This document shows positions 1-10,380 of a DNA stretch of 64,000 nt, piece by piece (within the stretch, counting starts at the first letter, position 1; each line of letters begins with the position of its first letter). The notes below the pieces were generated by a model. It had not been told where the DNA came from, made no database searches, and saw only the letters and a program-made list of their open reading frames with translations. The stretch lies in the NCBI GenBank assembly GCA_029532625.1, contig JARFXM010000011.1, positions 992,001-1,056,000 on the forward strand. The letters are read 5' to 3'. A program made the translations under genes and the position numbers. This DNA is from Lomentospora prolificans. Taxonomy: Eukaryota; Ascomycota; Sordariomycetes; Microascales; Microascaceae.

Positions 1-640
1 AACATACCGCCTAAGCAGCGGCAAAATCGTGGCTCTTGATGCTTTTTTTGTAACAATATAGGCTGAAACACAGAAGTCCTAGACGGTGTGTCGTAACTTT
101 TTCGAGTAGCGGATATGGCGTCGTCTGAACCAGAAAAGTGATTGATTCAGGGAAATTGAAATATTTGTCAAAGGATGATCTGGCCCATGACTGAACTTGC
201 TGGAACAGATCATTCTGTGTGACTGGTGTTAATACCCAGACCGCGCTACATCGCCCCAAATCGTTGAATGCATTCACTCAAGACCATTTTGGGTGACGAC
301 GGGCTTCCATATAAGACCGCCGCAAAAGACATAACGTGGAGAAAGGGATGGCGAGACGGGGATCCATGCTCCCTGCTTTCTTCCAGCAACCACTTATATA
401 TATGCATATTCGTGACACCTTACAATCTTTCGAGCGGGCCTCCAACCGAACGATGGTACTTTAGGCATCAGTTCGGCATGGTCTCCGTCACAATGAGAGC
501 TTGTTAATGCAGTGGCTGGTTGTGAATGCGACAACACAGCCTCGGCCGCATTTTCAGAGCCACGCTTCACTGGGGTGCTGGTCTTAATGGCGGCGCAGGC
601 AGCATCCACACAGGGTATCACTCCTACTGAGCCTCTCAAG
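1..640. other. Left edge, no gene recognised
   Basis: Short overlapping frames on both strands, none with a recognisable domain or convincing start context. I see no supportable gene here. Confidence 0.5.
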
Positions 641-850
641 ATGCATATACCCTTTTGCTTCTTCATTTCATGCCTCTTTACGCTCGCCCGCGCCGGTTTT
701 GACGGCATGGGCGCCCCGAAACAGGAACCAGTACGTGCCTACGTTTGCCACAGCCCCATGTCTTTCATCGACGCTTCTGTACACCCCGCCTATGACAATT
801 ACATTGGGACTGGTGGTTGGCACTGCCCCTCTGTTTGGCGTCAGCGATAA
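641..850 (+). CDS. Possible small secreted protein (69 aa)
   Basis: An ATG at 641 opens a 69-residue frame. Its first ~18 residues (MHIPFCFFISCLFTLARA) look like a signal peptide with an Ala-x-Ala-type end. The remaining ~50 residues are polar and hold only two Cys. No known domain is recognised. A longer frame continues upstream from a non-ATG codon at 512, so the ORF could be chance. No intron is needed. If real it would be a small secreted protein of unknown function. Support is only the signal-like N-terminus. Confidence 0.3.
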   Translation: MHIPFCFFISCLFTLARAGFDGMGAPKQEPVRAYVCHSPMSFIDASVHPAYDNYIGTGGWHCPSVWRQR

Positions 851-878
851 TAGTGTCAGACCCAGCGAGTCGTGACCG

Positions 879-1284
879 TCAATCGACTCGAATTCTCTTG
901 ATAGGCTTTTCCTTAAGATCCTTGAGCCTCCTGAGCCCATCCTCCATCATCTTCTGGGCCATTTTCACTGCTTCTTGTAGTGCACGGTACAGGCGAGCCT
1001 TTTTTGACTTTTGTGATTTCGAAGAGATACCAACATCTAGCCCACTCATGTGGCCCAGAACATACCCTGCCGTAAAGCGCGGGTCCACAGCAGCCACCAT
1101 CTTGGCTACCTTTATGGTATTTAGCTCGAGGATCATTAGTCCTCTTCCCAGGCTTCATACGGGCGCTTCTCGCTTGAACTAGTTCTTCCTGCTCCCTAGT
1201 AGATCTAAGCGCTCTCTTCAGTATCCGCTTTAGGAGTTTTTCCTGCGTATGTTGTATCGAACGATCCCCTGCATATGAAGACAC
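879..1284 (-). pseudogene. Remnant of a basic, coiled-coil-like protein, unidentified
   Basis: Two overlapping minus-strand frames look like successive parts of one protein. The first (1284 down to about 1130) is Lys/Arg/Glu-rich (LLKRILKRALRSTREQEEL). The second (1136 down to 879) continues with KMVAAVDPRFTAGYVLGHM and ends in a Lys-rich helix-like stretch. They are in different frames, so a frameshift or an unrecognised intron separates them. I do not recognise the family. The basic, helical composition would suit a nucleic-acid-binding protein or the tail of a transposase, but no catalytic motif is visible. Confidence 0.25.
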
Positions 1285-1523
1285 TACTTAGCTTCATCTC
1301 TTCTAGAGCTGAACTTGGGTTCACGGAGACTTCTTCCACATACTGAGGGTATTGTTGTTGATGATTTTATCGTGGTAATATAATAGCTCAACCACTACCA
1401 CTCAGTACCCATGGTCGCCGAGTGTGGCGGCATCTTCATTAATATTTATTGACATGTAAGTGCAAATCATCTCTAGAGTATTTACCCACCTTCTATCCAG
1501 GGCCTCTATTATCTCTCTACCTC

Positions 1524-4218
1524 CTACGGCTCATCTGCCTCAAACGCAGGCGGCGTCGAAAAATACTCCTCCATCGGAAAATCAAACTGCGAAGGCAAGG
1601 CCACATCCCAGGTCATATACTGCCCAATCTCCTCCGCCATGCTCAAATACTGCTTTTGATCCATCTGCGGCGAAACCGCCTCCGCCAAGCCCTGCGCACC
1701 ACCGGCTCCTCCCCCTCCCACGACCGCCGGCTCGCTCGACACAAACTGCTCCAGGCTCGCCATAAACTGTGACCCGGGCTCCATGGAGCGGTCGGGGAGC
1801 CGCGAGCGTTCGGAGTGGTGCGGTGAGGGCGGCGCGGAAGGGTACAGCGTCCAGGGGGTGCGTGATTTGGCCTTGCCGTCTTCGTCTGCGGCGACTTCGC
1901 GGCGGGCGAGGCGGAAGGTGGCGATTTGGTTGAGGTAGGCGGTTTCGACGGGGCCGACGACTTCGGAGGAGGTGAGGGCGTCGGTGGTGTGGGAGGAGGG
2001 GGGGGTGGAGGATGGTGTTTTGGTGGGGTTCCCATTGGGAGGCGACGTCGGAGAAGCCGAATATCTGGAGGAGCGGAAGGAGGGCGGACAGCTAGTGGTT
2101 GGGTGTTAGAAAGGGCTTTGCTTGTATCTACGGACCAGGGTTATGATAATAGAATCTTACGTAGACGTTTGGCATGTCGGAGTACGGGTGCGTTTCGGTG
2201 AGGACTCTGAGGTTTGTATTGATGTGGTCGATGCAGTGGCTGTACGAGCTGGAGTCCCCGTTTGCGACGGTTGTCAGGTAGATGACATGGATTTTGGTGG
2301 ATTCAAAAGCTGCTGTAGAGGTATAATGGTCGTCTAGGGCACCCGATCCACATTCAAGCGCTGAGGATAACAGGGTAGATACGCAGCAGGCGTGGTGCCA
2401 CGCCTTCTGCCGGTTCTTCACGATGAAATCGGCCGGCGCGTCCGCGAGAGCGGCAGCAAGTGGAAAGTTGTAGCCCGGTAAGGTGACTCTTGTGAGATCA
2501 AATACACAGGCATGGTACATGAGGTGGAGGAAAAAATAGGAGCCTGGGGTGTTCTGCTCTTTGTGGATGTAGATGTTTATGTCGTTGAATGTTAGGAAGT
2601 CAGGTAGCTCCTTGCACCAGGCTTCTACTTGGTTGAGGAGCGTCATGAACGTAGAGCTCTCGTCCCATGGAGGTGGCCTTGCAGGGTTGCCAGCGTCGTG
2701 GTCTCGGAGGTGTCTAGACAATGGTCAGTGACTTTATTGCCGTAGGGGGCATCGGACGAGGAAACTCACCGAAGGATCTGCGTCCGGATGTAGACGACCC
2801 TGCAAATGTTGCCTCGTAGGCCCGTCGGTGTCAAGGAATGAAGTCTTCGGTCGACCTCGGCGTATACCGGCGGGTTATTCGTCCGATGCAGAAAGTTCCT
2901 CTCCGAGCAAGCGAGCGGAATATTGGGTATATCGGTGACCCAGCTCAGATTCCCATCAACCCCCGCACCCACAAACGAGTCGAGGATATAGCACGACCAC
3001 ATAAGCCTCCTCTTCGATTCCCTCCTCGTCAACGCCTCGCCGTGTATCTCGGGCGAATCCGGCCGCGAGTCCTCCTCGTCCATCCGTAAGAACCGGCTCA
3101 TTCGCGTGCAGCAACCGACAATCATGTACACGAAAGCGTTGTCGCCGATTCGCAGTCCGTACTCTGCGTACAGGACCATCGCCTGTCTCTGTTGTCAATC
3201 TCGTGGGCTCCCGTGAAAAAGATGCGCTGTTTGGGCAGCCGTGATAGTTACCATGAGATTTTGTACGGATGATATGCACGTGATGGTCCGTACGAGTTTC
3301 CTAGCCTTGCGGCCCCATATTCTGCCAGGTATGTCCGATGACGCTGTGCCTTGGGAAACTCTGGATGACAGCCTATGCCTGCAAGGTTAGTCGAGCGAAA
3401 GAAGAAAGGAGCAGGAGTGTGGCCTTACATGTACCGTGCACCGAGAGCGCACACGAGGTAGAGGACGGCTTCGCCGAACTCGGCCGCCGTGGTCCCCTGG
3501 TCGATAGATCGAATAAAGGTCGGCTTATGAATGAAGCCCAGGTTCCGAAGCGAATGGACGTGGCTGAAATACGACTCGGCCAGCAACTTGAGCCCGCTCT
3601 TATCCGGCAACATGGACTGGTAAAGCCACCTCCAACTAGAATCGCTCAGCTCGCCCGCAGAGTCCGGCGCCATGATACCAACACCGATGCCGGAAAGATG
3701 TGCCGCCTCGGGGATATCCCGCGCCCGCGCCGAAGGGCTCCGCGTATGCCTATGCGCATTCATCGAGCTCGGATAGGTGCACGGCATGTCCCTCGCCTCG
3801 CAGCGGCGGCACCGGGGCTTGGTCTGTGAGCATTTGGCCTTGGCGGCCCGGCATTCCTGGCAGGCGCCGGCTCTCCGGCGTTCGAGGCCGGCGCGGCGGT
3901 AGATGTTGTCGATCTCTTCGGAGGCCTTGTCCACGCTTTGGGCCCGGTAGCCGGGGCATTGGACCCCCACGCTACGGCATCTCGTGCAGCCGGAAGGGGC
4001 CTTGTCACATTTCACCTTGCAGGGAGCCAATCAGCATATGGAGAGGGGAGGGGGGTAAGAGAGACAGACGAAAAGGGTCGACGGAGGGGGGCGTTTTGGG
4101 GGATTGGACGAAGGAAAGAAGGGTGAAGGGGAGTGAGGGGCAACAAGCGAGAGACAATCCTTACCTTTCGGGCGCGGCATATGATGCAAGCTACCAACAA
4201 GTTAGATTCGCGTGTCAT
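1524..4218 (-). CDS. Fungal transcription factor with two tandem Zn2Cys6 clusters
   Basis: Nuclear DNA-binding regulator. Exons (minus): 4218-4165, 4015-3429, 3378-3252, 3182-2770, 2713-2161, 2091-1524; phases agree through exon 5. The ATG at 4218 is used because the frame upstream opens only on TTG. Two clusters are visible: Cys11, 14, 21, 28, 31, 38 (split by intron 1, ending CPGY) and Cys70, 73, 80, 87, 90, 97 (ending CTYP). Exons 2-5 hold a fungal-specific TF (middle homology) region, e.g. RESKRRLMWSCYILDSF. The C-terminus is Pro/Ser-rich, then acidic and Phe-rich, a plausible activation tail. Exon 6 needs a 1-nt shift, most likely at a run of eight G (C on the coding strand) at 1998-2005: the spliced frame reads LSALLPLLQIFGFSDVAS before it and the long tail frame reads after it. 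That could be a sequencing error or a real break. Expected length about 767 aa. Target genes unknown. Confidence 0.82.
1998..2005 (-). other. C8 homopolymer at the apparent frame break of the transcription factor
   Basis: Eight consecutive G on the plus strand (C8 in the coding strand). Before it, the coding frame set by splicing is open and TF-like; after it, the frame one base on is open to the stop at 1524. One C fewer would join them. Confidence 0.5.
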
Positions 4219-4279
4219 GAGCCACGGTGAACAAGAAGCGTGTGGAGAAGATAAAAATAGCAAAGGGAACCAAGAACCG

Positions 4280-4281
<2 letters not shown>

Positions 4282-4321
<40 letters not shown>
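4282..4321. repeat. Poly(A) run, 40 nt
   Basis: An uninterrupted run of about 40 A lies about 65 bp upstream of the transcription factor start (poly(T) in that gene's orientation). It could be a poly(dA:dT) promoter tract or the tail of a retroposed sequence; no target-site duplication was seen. Homopolymer length may be inaccurate. Confidence 0.85.
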
Positions 4322-4324
<3 letters not shown>

Positions 4325-4329
4325 CACCA

Positions 4330-5050
4330 AACAGAGGACGTTGAGAATCAGCTGCGGAATCCATTTCGAGTTGAGCACCTTGTTTTTCCACTGGGGAAAA
4401 GGGAGGAATGAGGGGGCGGGCAGTACGGGGAATGCCGATTATCCGCGACCCGCATCTATATTTCGAATCCCAGGAGTTTAAAAAAGGGGTCCCTATTTTT
4501 CTTTCCTTTTCTGAAGGGAGGCCCCGAGACACTGGAAAAGCGCACAATGGGTGATGGACGACAGGGCCAGCAGGAAAGAAACATGGAAGGCTCGAAATCT
4601 TTTTAGCGCCGGGAGCGCGGACGTGTGGCACTTGTACCCCGGAAACCTCAAACCTCAACGTTGATTACTGATCATGTGGGCAGCTGCCAGCAACAAGTGA
4701 CAGGTGCCATCAGAGCTGAGCATGAGCCCACCGCATGGTACGACTGAGTGTGGGATCCAAATGCGCCTTGACCCATGACGTGTCGGAAGTTGTCGGCCGT
4801 CGCGCGTGCTTTGGCGGTGTCGAGAGGGAAACGAGGCATTAACAATGTGCATTTGGACTACTGCACGCCTGGCTCTGGTAGTGTTTAAGCATGATTGACG
4901 ATACACAAAATTTCCCATCAACGGCTGCCGTTGGCCACGTGAATAGCGTAATGAGCGGTGTGTGTGGAGAGCCAGACATTCGTTCACCAACATACGCTTC
5001 CCGGTTGAACACCCAGATTATATACATTGCATAGCTTTGATTTCGCGAAT
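4330..5050. other. Intergenic, no gene seen
   Basis: Region between the transcription factor promoter side and the sulfatase remnant. Only short frames on both strands, none with a recognisable motif. Confidence 0.5.
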
Positions 5051-5052
5051 GA

Positions 5053-6567
5053 AAAGTTCTATCTATCTGGACGGGCACACGACATGCTTGAGATACGAAG
5101 GCACCCTCTCTGGTCTGGTCTAGCCATAAACTTGATCCAACCGTTCGGATCGTCAAACTCGTCCCTGATTGGCACTTTCCTCCCGAGGTTAGCCTCGGGA
5201 TAGTCTCCCGCAACGCCCACAACGCCAACATTCTTCTCGTATTCCTCCCACAGCTTCATCATCTCGTCGAATTTACCGGGCTCAGCGTCTCTACGATCCC
5301 TTGTCTCGCCGGGATTCTCCTTGATGTTGAAGAACTCCCATTTCTGGGGAACCCTGGAAGCGGGGACAAACTTAATTTTCCAATTCCCCTTAGCGCGCCG
5401 GATCCACCAATTTCGAACCCGGTGATGTACTCCTCCCCATGGATGAGGAAATATTCATCGCCAGTGCTGGGCGCCCTAGATGAGACCGCGTCAAGGAGCG
5501 GCACCCAGCTCTTACCGCGCAGACGCGCAATTCCTCTCCCCTTGTAGTGCGTCCCGGGATGCTTGAGCCCAGCATTTTCGAGGACGGTGGGCACAACGCC
5601 CATAACCGTACAGTAAGCGTTGGTTACCCCGGAAGCCGCACCGGCCTTGTACGGCGGAGGTCGGATCACTAGCGGAACTCGGCATCCGCCTTCCGTGGAG
5701 GACTACTTGAACAGCGGGGACGGCGCCGTGGCCGCCTGTACCCATTGCGAACCGTACCACACGAACTAATCTCCACGACCGATATTGTCGAGGTCGTTGT
5801 AGTATTTCGCAATGTGCGCCATAACCTCGTCGCCGAGGATGGGGAGGTCCTCGTACGAAGCGCCTCCGCGCCGTTGTCGGACATGAAGAGGATAAATGTA
5901 TTGTCGTACTCTCCCGTGGATTTGATGTGCTCTAGGACCCGGCCCAATATTCCAAGTCCATATGGTCAACCATGGCAGCGTAGACTTCCATGGCACGGGC
6001 GGATTTTTCTTGCACCTCTTGGGGCATGTCTTCCCATTCTCCGGGCTCGCCTTCGCAGGTCACTACTGGATGAGGTTCAACGCCCTTATCTACGAGACCA
6101 AGGTCCTTTAGCCCTTGGAGGCGTTTCAACCTGAGACCTTGTGGACCGTCGGCATATATTCCTGTCGTTCCTTGGCAAGACTGATATATCCGCTCTAGCC
6201 ATAGGGTCTTACCCTTTTATCTCTCGACCGCATCATTGGGAGCTTGCAACGGCCAGTGCGGCACAGAAAATGGGCATGCAAAGAACGGCTTCTTCCTTTT
6301 CTTCCTTGTTGCGCGAAGCCATGTACTCGATGAGCTTGCTCGCGTACACGTCCGAAGAGTAAAAGTCGTCGGGAAGTTTTCTCTATAGATTTTGTCGTCC
6401 TTGATGTGAAGAGCCCTGGTAGCAGTCTCAAAGAACTTGTGAGGTTCATTCTCAGGATCATCGTGCTGAGGCTCATAACCTACTACTATGGGCTTTTGTC
6501 CCCGAGCCACCGCGTTGGTTACTCTCTGCGGACTGAGCGTCGAGGGGACGGCCTCCGAGGCGGCCAT
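5053..6567 (-). pseudogene. Degraded sulfatase (arylsulfatase-type)
   Basis: Several minus-strand frames, read in order, resemble the middle and C-terminal parts of a type I sulfatase, an enzyme that hydrolyses sulfate esters. From 6567 downwards: HKFFETATRAL, FYSSDVYASKLIEYM, KPFFACPFSVPHWPLQAP, LKDLGLVDKGVEPHP, NTFILFMSDNGAEA, CRVPLVIRPP, GKSWVPLLD, WEFFNIKENPGETRD. These lie in different frames, so there are at least three or four frameshifts. The N-terminal part with the CxPxR formylglycine site is absent: similarity stops near 6567, where a transporter fragment begins on the other strand. Non-functional as it stands. Confidence 0.8.
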
Positions 6568-6843
6568 TCAGCTCGAAATTGCAGAGATCCGTGCCGATCA
6601 GCCCAACACGAGCAAGGGCTCTTGGAAAGAGATCTTTGGCCACAAGAACCGCTTGCGCATATTTATTGCCGTCATTGCCATGTTTGGCCAGCAGATCACG
6701 AGACAGGAGTTCGTCAATCAGTACTCTATACCACCTTTTACCAACAGAACGGGCTTTGCCAGAGAGGCTTTCCTTTTTACCACCCTCGCCAGTGTTGCCG
6801 GTGTTGTTGGCACAGCAGGAACTTGGTTCGTGGTTGAGGGCTA
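6560..6843 (+). pseudogene. Fragment of an MFS sugar transporter
   Basis: A plus-strand frame of about 90 residues matches the internal loop and a following membrane segment of fungal sugar porters: EIAEIRADQ, then GSWKEIFGHKNRLRIFI, FGQQITRQEFVNQYSIPPF and a hydrophobic segment, ending in a stop at 6843. The N-terminal six-helix half and the C-terminal helices are missing. It abuts the sulfatase remnant head-on near 6560, so the two fragments were joined by rearrangement or deletion. Confidence 0.75.
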
Positions 6844-6849
6844 ACATGC

Positions 6850-7700
6850 TCTAACTTCGCGCTTACTTAAAATATCTTGACGGTCCTTTAGTTATCAACC
6901 ATAAATACTATCGGAATAACGAGGCGAGCTTGAGAAAAAGTCCGATACGACGGATTCGCTGCACAAGTTCATTGGGTGGCAGCGTCCCGTTGCCGAAGCG
7001 TTACATCGACGGAACACTGATTCCTTCAACCTCGATCTTTGCACATTTGCACCGCCCCGATCTCACGGCAGGATGCCAGGAACTACCTACTCATTGGCTC
7101 GATAAACCCTCATCCGACACTATCCTCACGAACGAGAGACGGTCTTTTGATTGCCAACGCCTCCCACTTGGAATCCTCCCCGTAAGCCTATCTGCAGCGG
7201 TTGAGCGAATCCCGACCGCAGGCGGGGACCCATGGCGTCTCTTCGCCCGAGAGGATGCAGCGTGCTAGACGCTTCTCCGTCTCAATTAATAATCCGCCAC
7301 TGATCCTCTGCAGTATGTATCGCTTGTCTATCCCGGGATTGATGCGGGCTGGACGCGGCCAAGCCTTTCGTCCCTCTATCCCAGGCAGTGAGGATGCGCG
7401 CCCGAATATGCCCGTCAGCGTAATAGCGCGCAGATGGGCTGACGAGATCCTGTGAAATGCTATTTCGCCGACATCCTGCAGGCCATTCTGGCTGAGGGAA
7501 ATCCGGTGCAACATCACTGGTTCAACGGCCGTAAATGTCTTTCCGCGCCAACGTAATAAAAAACACCAATTCACCCTACCGCCGGCAGAGGCAAAACGGG
7601 ACAGCCCGCACGTCGATCTCGGGCACTTCTCTCTTTCATTCTTTTTCTGCGTCTTCCTTTTCTTCCCTTTTCGGGCTGTACCTGTACCCTTACAACCGGT
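6850..7700. other. Intergenic / promoter side of the peptidase gene
   Basis: No recognisable gene. The last ~80 bp are pyrimidine-rich (CTCTTTC/TTTTTC runs near 7630-7670), as is common just upstream of fungal transcription starts. Confidence 0.45.
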
Positions 7701-7710
7701 CTCTGCAACT

Positions 7711-9609
7711 ATGGCAACCCGCCTTATACTTCTTTCAGCTTGCTTCTCAGCCGCCCTAGCTGGTGTAGAGCCGCGTGCAGTTCTCGACCCGGTTTTTTCA
7801 CCCGCCCATAGTCACTGGAAGCGCGCCGACAAAGTCCCCGCAGACCAAGTCATTCACATTGACGTGGCTCTGTCGCTGGATGAGCAGACTTCCGAAGCAG
7901 CGATCAAGGCGCTGCAGGATATCTCCGACCCCAACTCGGCCAAGTACGGGCAACATCTGAGCCCTCGCGATGCAGCCGACTTGTTTGCACCACCTGGGGA
8001 AAATCTCAGGGAAGTTGCTCGATGGCTCAACAGCTCGGGTATTGACCGGTCAAGACTGAAGGTTTCCCTCGATCGCGCTCATATCTCTTTTGACGCGCCG
8101 GCAGAGGAGGCAGAGAGGCTCCTTGGGGCGAAATTTCACCTTTTCTCCTTTGGTGCAGAGGTACAAATCGCATCTGAAGATTACTCAGTGCCAGCAAGCA
8201 TCTCAAACTACATCGACTTCGTCATGCCTGCAACCCAACCTGCAGCACTATTAGCACAGTTCACTCCAGATTCGAACGAGGTGCATTTTGAAGGCGGGAC
8301 CATTCAAGCCCGGCAAGCGACCAGTATTGACTGTTTCAAATACATGTCGCCACACTGCCTGAGGAAGCTTTACAACATCGATGATGGTTCGGGAGTCACA
8401 CCACATCCCAGCAACTCCTATGGCTTCTTCACGCCGTCTTATTCTACGTGGCTTCCAGATGACATGGAGTCATTCTTTAGTACACTTGCACCTGAGTTAA
8501 GTGGTCAACAACCCACTGTAATGTCTATAAATGGCGGGTATCGCTTCTTTGACTTGGAACTCCTCCCATTCAACCTGGAGCCCAACCTGGATTATCAGTA
8601 TAGCATGTCGATGGCATATCCCCAGCCAGTCACCAATATCCAGGTGGGAGATCAATATCAAATCGGCAATATAAATAGCATGCTCGCTGCCTTTGATGAG
8701 ACTTATTGCACAGCCCTCGACCCTGAATTTGATCCCATCTTTCCGAGCGCGGAACCAGGCGGATACAATTCCACCTCCGATTGCGGCACCCATATCCCTC
8801 CCAAGGTCATTGGAATTGCCTATGGTTGGAACGAAGCCGAATTCTCAGACACTTATGTTAAGCGCCAGTGCCTGGAGTTTCTAAAACTCGGTCTCCAGGG
8901 CATCACAGTCGTCACTGGCTCAGCCGATCGTGGCACCGCGGACCAGTTGGGGGGTTGTATCGATCTGGACACCGGTAACCATAACGCCACAGAAGGGCAT
9001 TTTTCATCCGTCTTTCCTGCCTCTTGCCCTTGGATTACAGTCGTTGGTGGAACCCAGCTCCAGTCCACCGCCAGTAACGAGAGCTGGTCAGAGGGAACTC
9101 CATTTCCACCTGAGGAGGTCCTGAACTACAATGGCACGCAGTCTGGGGGGGGGTTCAGCAGGTTATTCCAGGCACCTTGGTATCAAGGTCATGAGACTAA
9201 AGGCTATCTAGCTCAGTCTAACACAGCCAGCCAACTTGGCGAGCAGGGCTACTTTAACTCAAAGGGTAGAGGATACCCTGACGTTTCAGCCCTAGGACTA
9301 AATTATCTGGTTGCCATACAGGGCGGCTTCCGCACAGTTCGGGGAACATCTGCATCGATTCCTCTCGTAGCTTCCATGTTTGCCAAGATTAACCAAGCGC
9401 GGTTACAGGCGGGTAAAACTACAATTGGTTTTGTGAACCCAGTTCTGTACGGGTTCAGAGATAAATACGTGCGGGATGTTAAGAAAGGAGCAAATGGCGG
9501 GTGTGGCATTGACGTTGCTTTTGAAGCAGCTGATGGATGGGATGCTGTGACGGGATTAGGATCACCAGATTACGAGAAGTTGCTAAAGGTCTATATGTCA
9601 TTGCCGTAG
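7711..9609 (+). CDS. Secreted sedolisin-family peptidase (S53, tripeptidyl-peptidase-like)
   Basis: Intronless 632-residue protein, likely an acid-active secreted serine-carboxyl peptidase that degrades extracellular protein; family S53 enzymes often release tripeptides. Residues 1-17 form a signal peptide (MATRLILLSACFSAALA). About 35-190 resemble the activation prodomain (YGQHLSPRDAADLFAP). The catalytic domain follows with Glu290 and Asp294 (LEPNLDYQY), the oxyanion Asp406 (GSADRG) and nucleophile Ser547 in RGTSASIP, where Arg544 replaces the usual Ser of SGTSAS. The calcium site is visible at Asp589/Val590 and in the GWDAVTGLG loop (Asp611). Full length for the family. The start is supported by the signal peptide. 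Two decayed genes lie upstream, so it stands alone. Tripeptidyl versus endopeptidase activity cannot be told from sequence. Confidence 0.93.
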   Translation: MATRLILLSACFSAALAGVEPRAVLDPVFSPAHSHWKRADKVPADQVIHIDVALSLDEQTSEAAIKALQDISDPNSAKYGQHLSPRDAADLFAPPGENLREVARWLNSSGIDRSRLKVSLDRAHISFDAPAEEAERLLGAKFHLFSFGAEVQIASEDYSVPASISNYIDFVMPATQPAALLAQFTPDSNEVHFEGGTIQARQATSIDCFKYMSPHCLRKLYNIDDGSGVTPHPSNSYGFFTPSYSTWLPDDMESFFSTLAPELSGQQPTVMSINGGYRFFDLELLPFNLEPNLDYQYSMSMAYPQPVTNIQVGDQYQIGNINSMLAAFDETYCTALDPEFDPIFPSAEPGGYNSTSDCGTHIPPKVIGIAYGWNEAEFSDTYVKRQCLEFLKLGLQGITVVTGSADRGTADQLGGCIDLDTGNHNATEGHFSSVFPASCPWITVVGGTQLQSTASNESWSEGTPFPPEEVLNYNGTQSGGGFSRLFQAPWYQGHETKGYLAQSNTASQLGEQGYFNSKGRGYPDVSALGLNYLVAIQGGFRTVRGTSASIPLVASMFAKINQARLQAGKTTIGFVNPVLYGFRDKYVRDVKKGANGGCGIDVAFEAADGWDAVTGLGSPDYEKLLKVYMSLP

Positions 9610-10380
9610 TTGGTGCAGAGCGAGGGAAGATTCTGCCTGCGCGAAACCTTGAGTCCATAGTAATGCGACTCCTGAGCTATAATAGGAATCTCAGCGATGG
9701 ATTGGGTAAATTGACTGTGATTAGAGATTTTGGCAGTCTCACCCAACAAGGCGGTCTAACAAGTGGAAACGGCTATAAGGACGGACCTCAGCGGTGTGTA
9801 GCTATGGATCAGATGGACGGTTCCCAGTAGTATCGGATCGGTACTGATCCCCTTCTGGCTTTTCTCTACACAGACGATTGGGCAGGCCACTATTACCTAG
9901 GTGGGTTGATTCGGGAGGAGAAAAGTGGTCAAGCAAAGGCAGTCTTTGCCAATCACCCGGAATTGATAGCGGCGCAGATTAACAAGATCTCCGGGGATGG
10001 TGAAGCCTGGGCGAGAGCAAATGACCATGCGAAGGCGAAGGCGACTGAGGGTCAAGATGCATTTTCTGCTGATTACAGTGATGGCTGTAAGTTTGTTCAG
10101 AAATGGAGAACCCAGAAGGTCTGTTTTTTTAGGAATCGTCGTAGCAGTTCCAGGGCTGCAAAATGCTGCATTTACAACTTCCCAGGTGGAGTTAAGAAAT
10201 CACCCCAATTTCCCTCTCGTCCTGAAATTAAGAAATCCGAAAAGATTTCAATGTTGTCCGCTCACGGGAAATTGCAACGGAAACCGGGATTAAGTTATTA
10301 ACGCCTCGCCTACCCCGCATATTTTCGGCGCAATTTCAATCCTGGGAGACTGCAACAGAACAAATGTACGACAACTGGCC
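9610..10380 (+). other. Intergenic with a short unidentified coding-like stretch
   Basis: A plus-strand frame from about 9906 gives an Ala/Lys/Glu-rich, helix-like stretch (QAKAVFANHPELIAAQINKI) for about 60 residues, then loses protein-like character. No family recognised; it may be a remnant or chance. Confidence 0.25.

Noticed and set aside
1643..2035. A 130-codon Pro-rich frame on the minus strand
   Set aside because: It overlaps the transcription factor's last exon on the same strand in another frame; the composition follows from the C-rich coding sequence.
4133..4481. Frames with a poly-Lys run
   Set aside because: They are translations of the 40-nt A run and have no other protein features.
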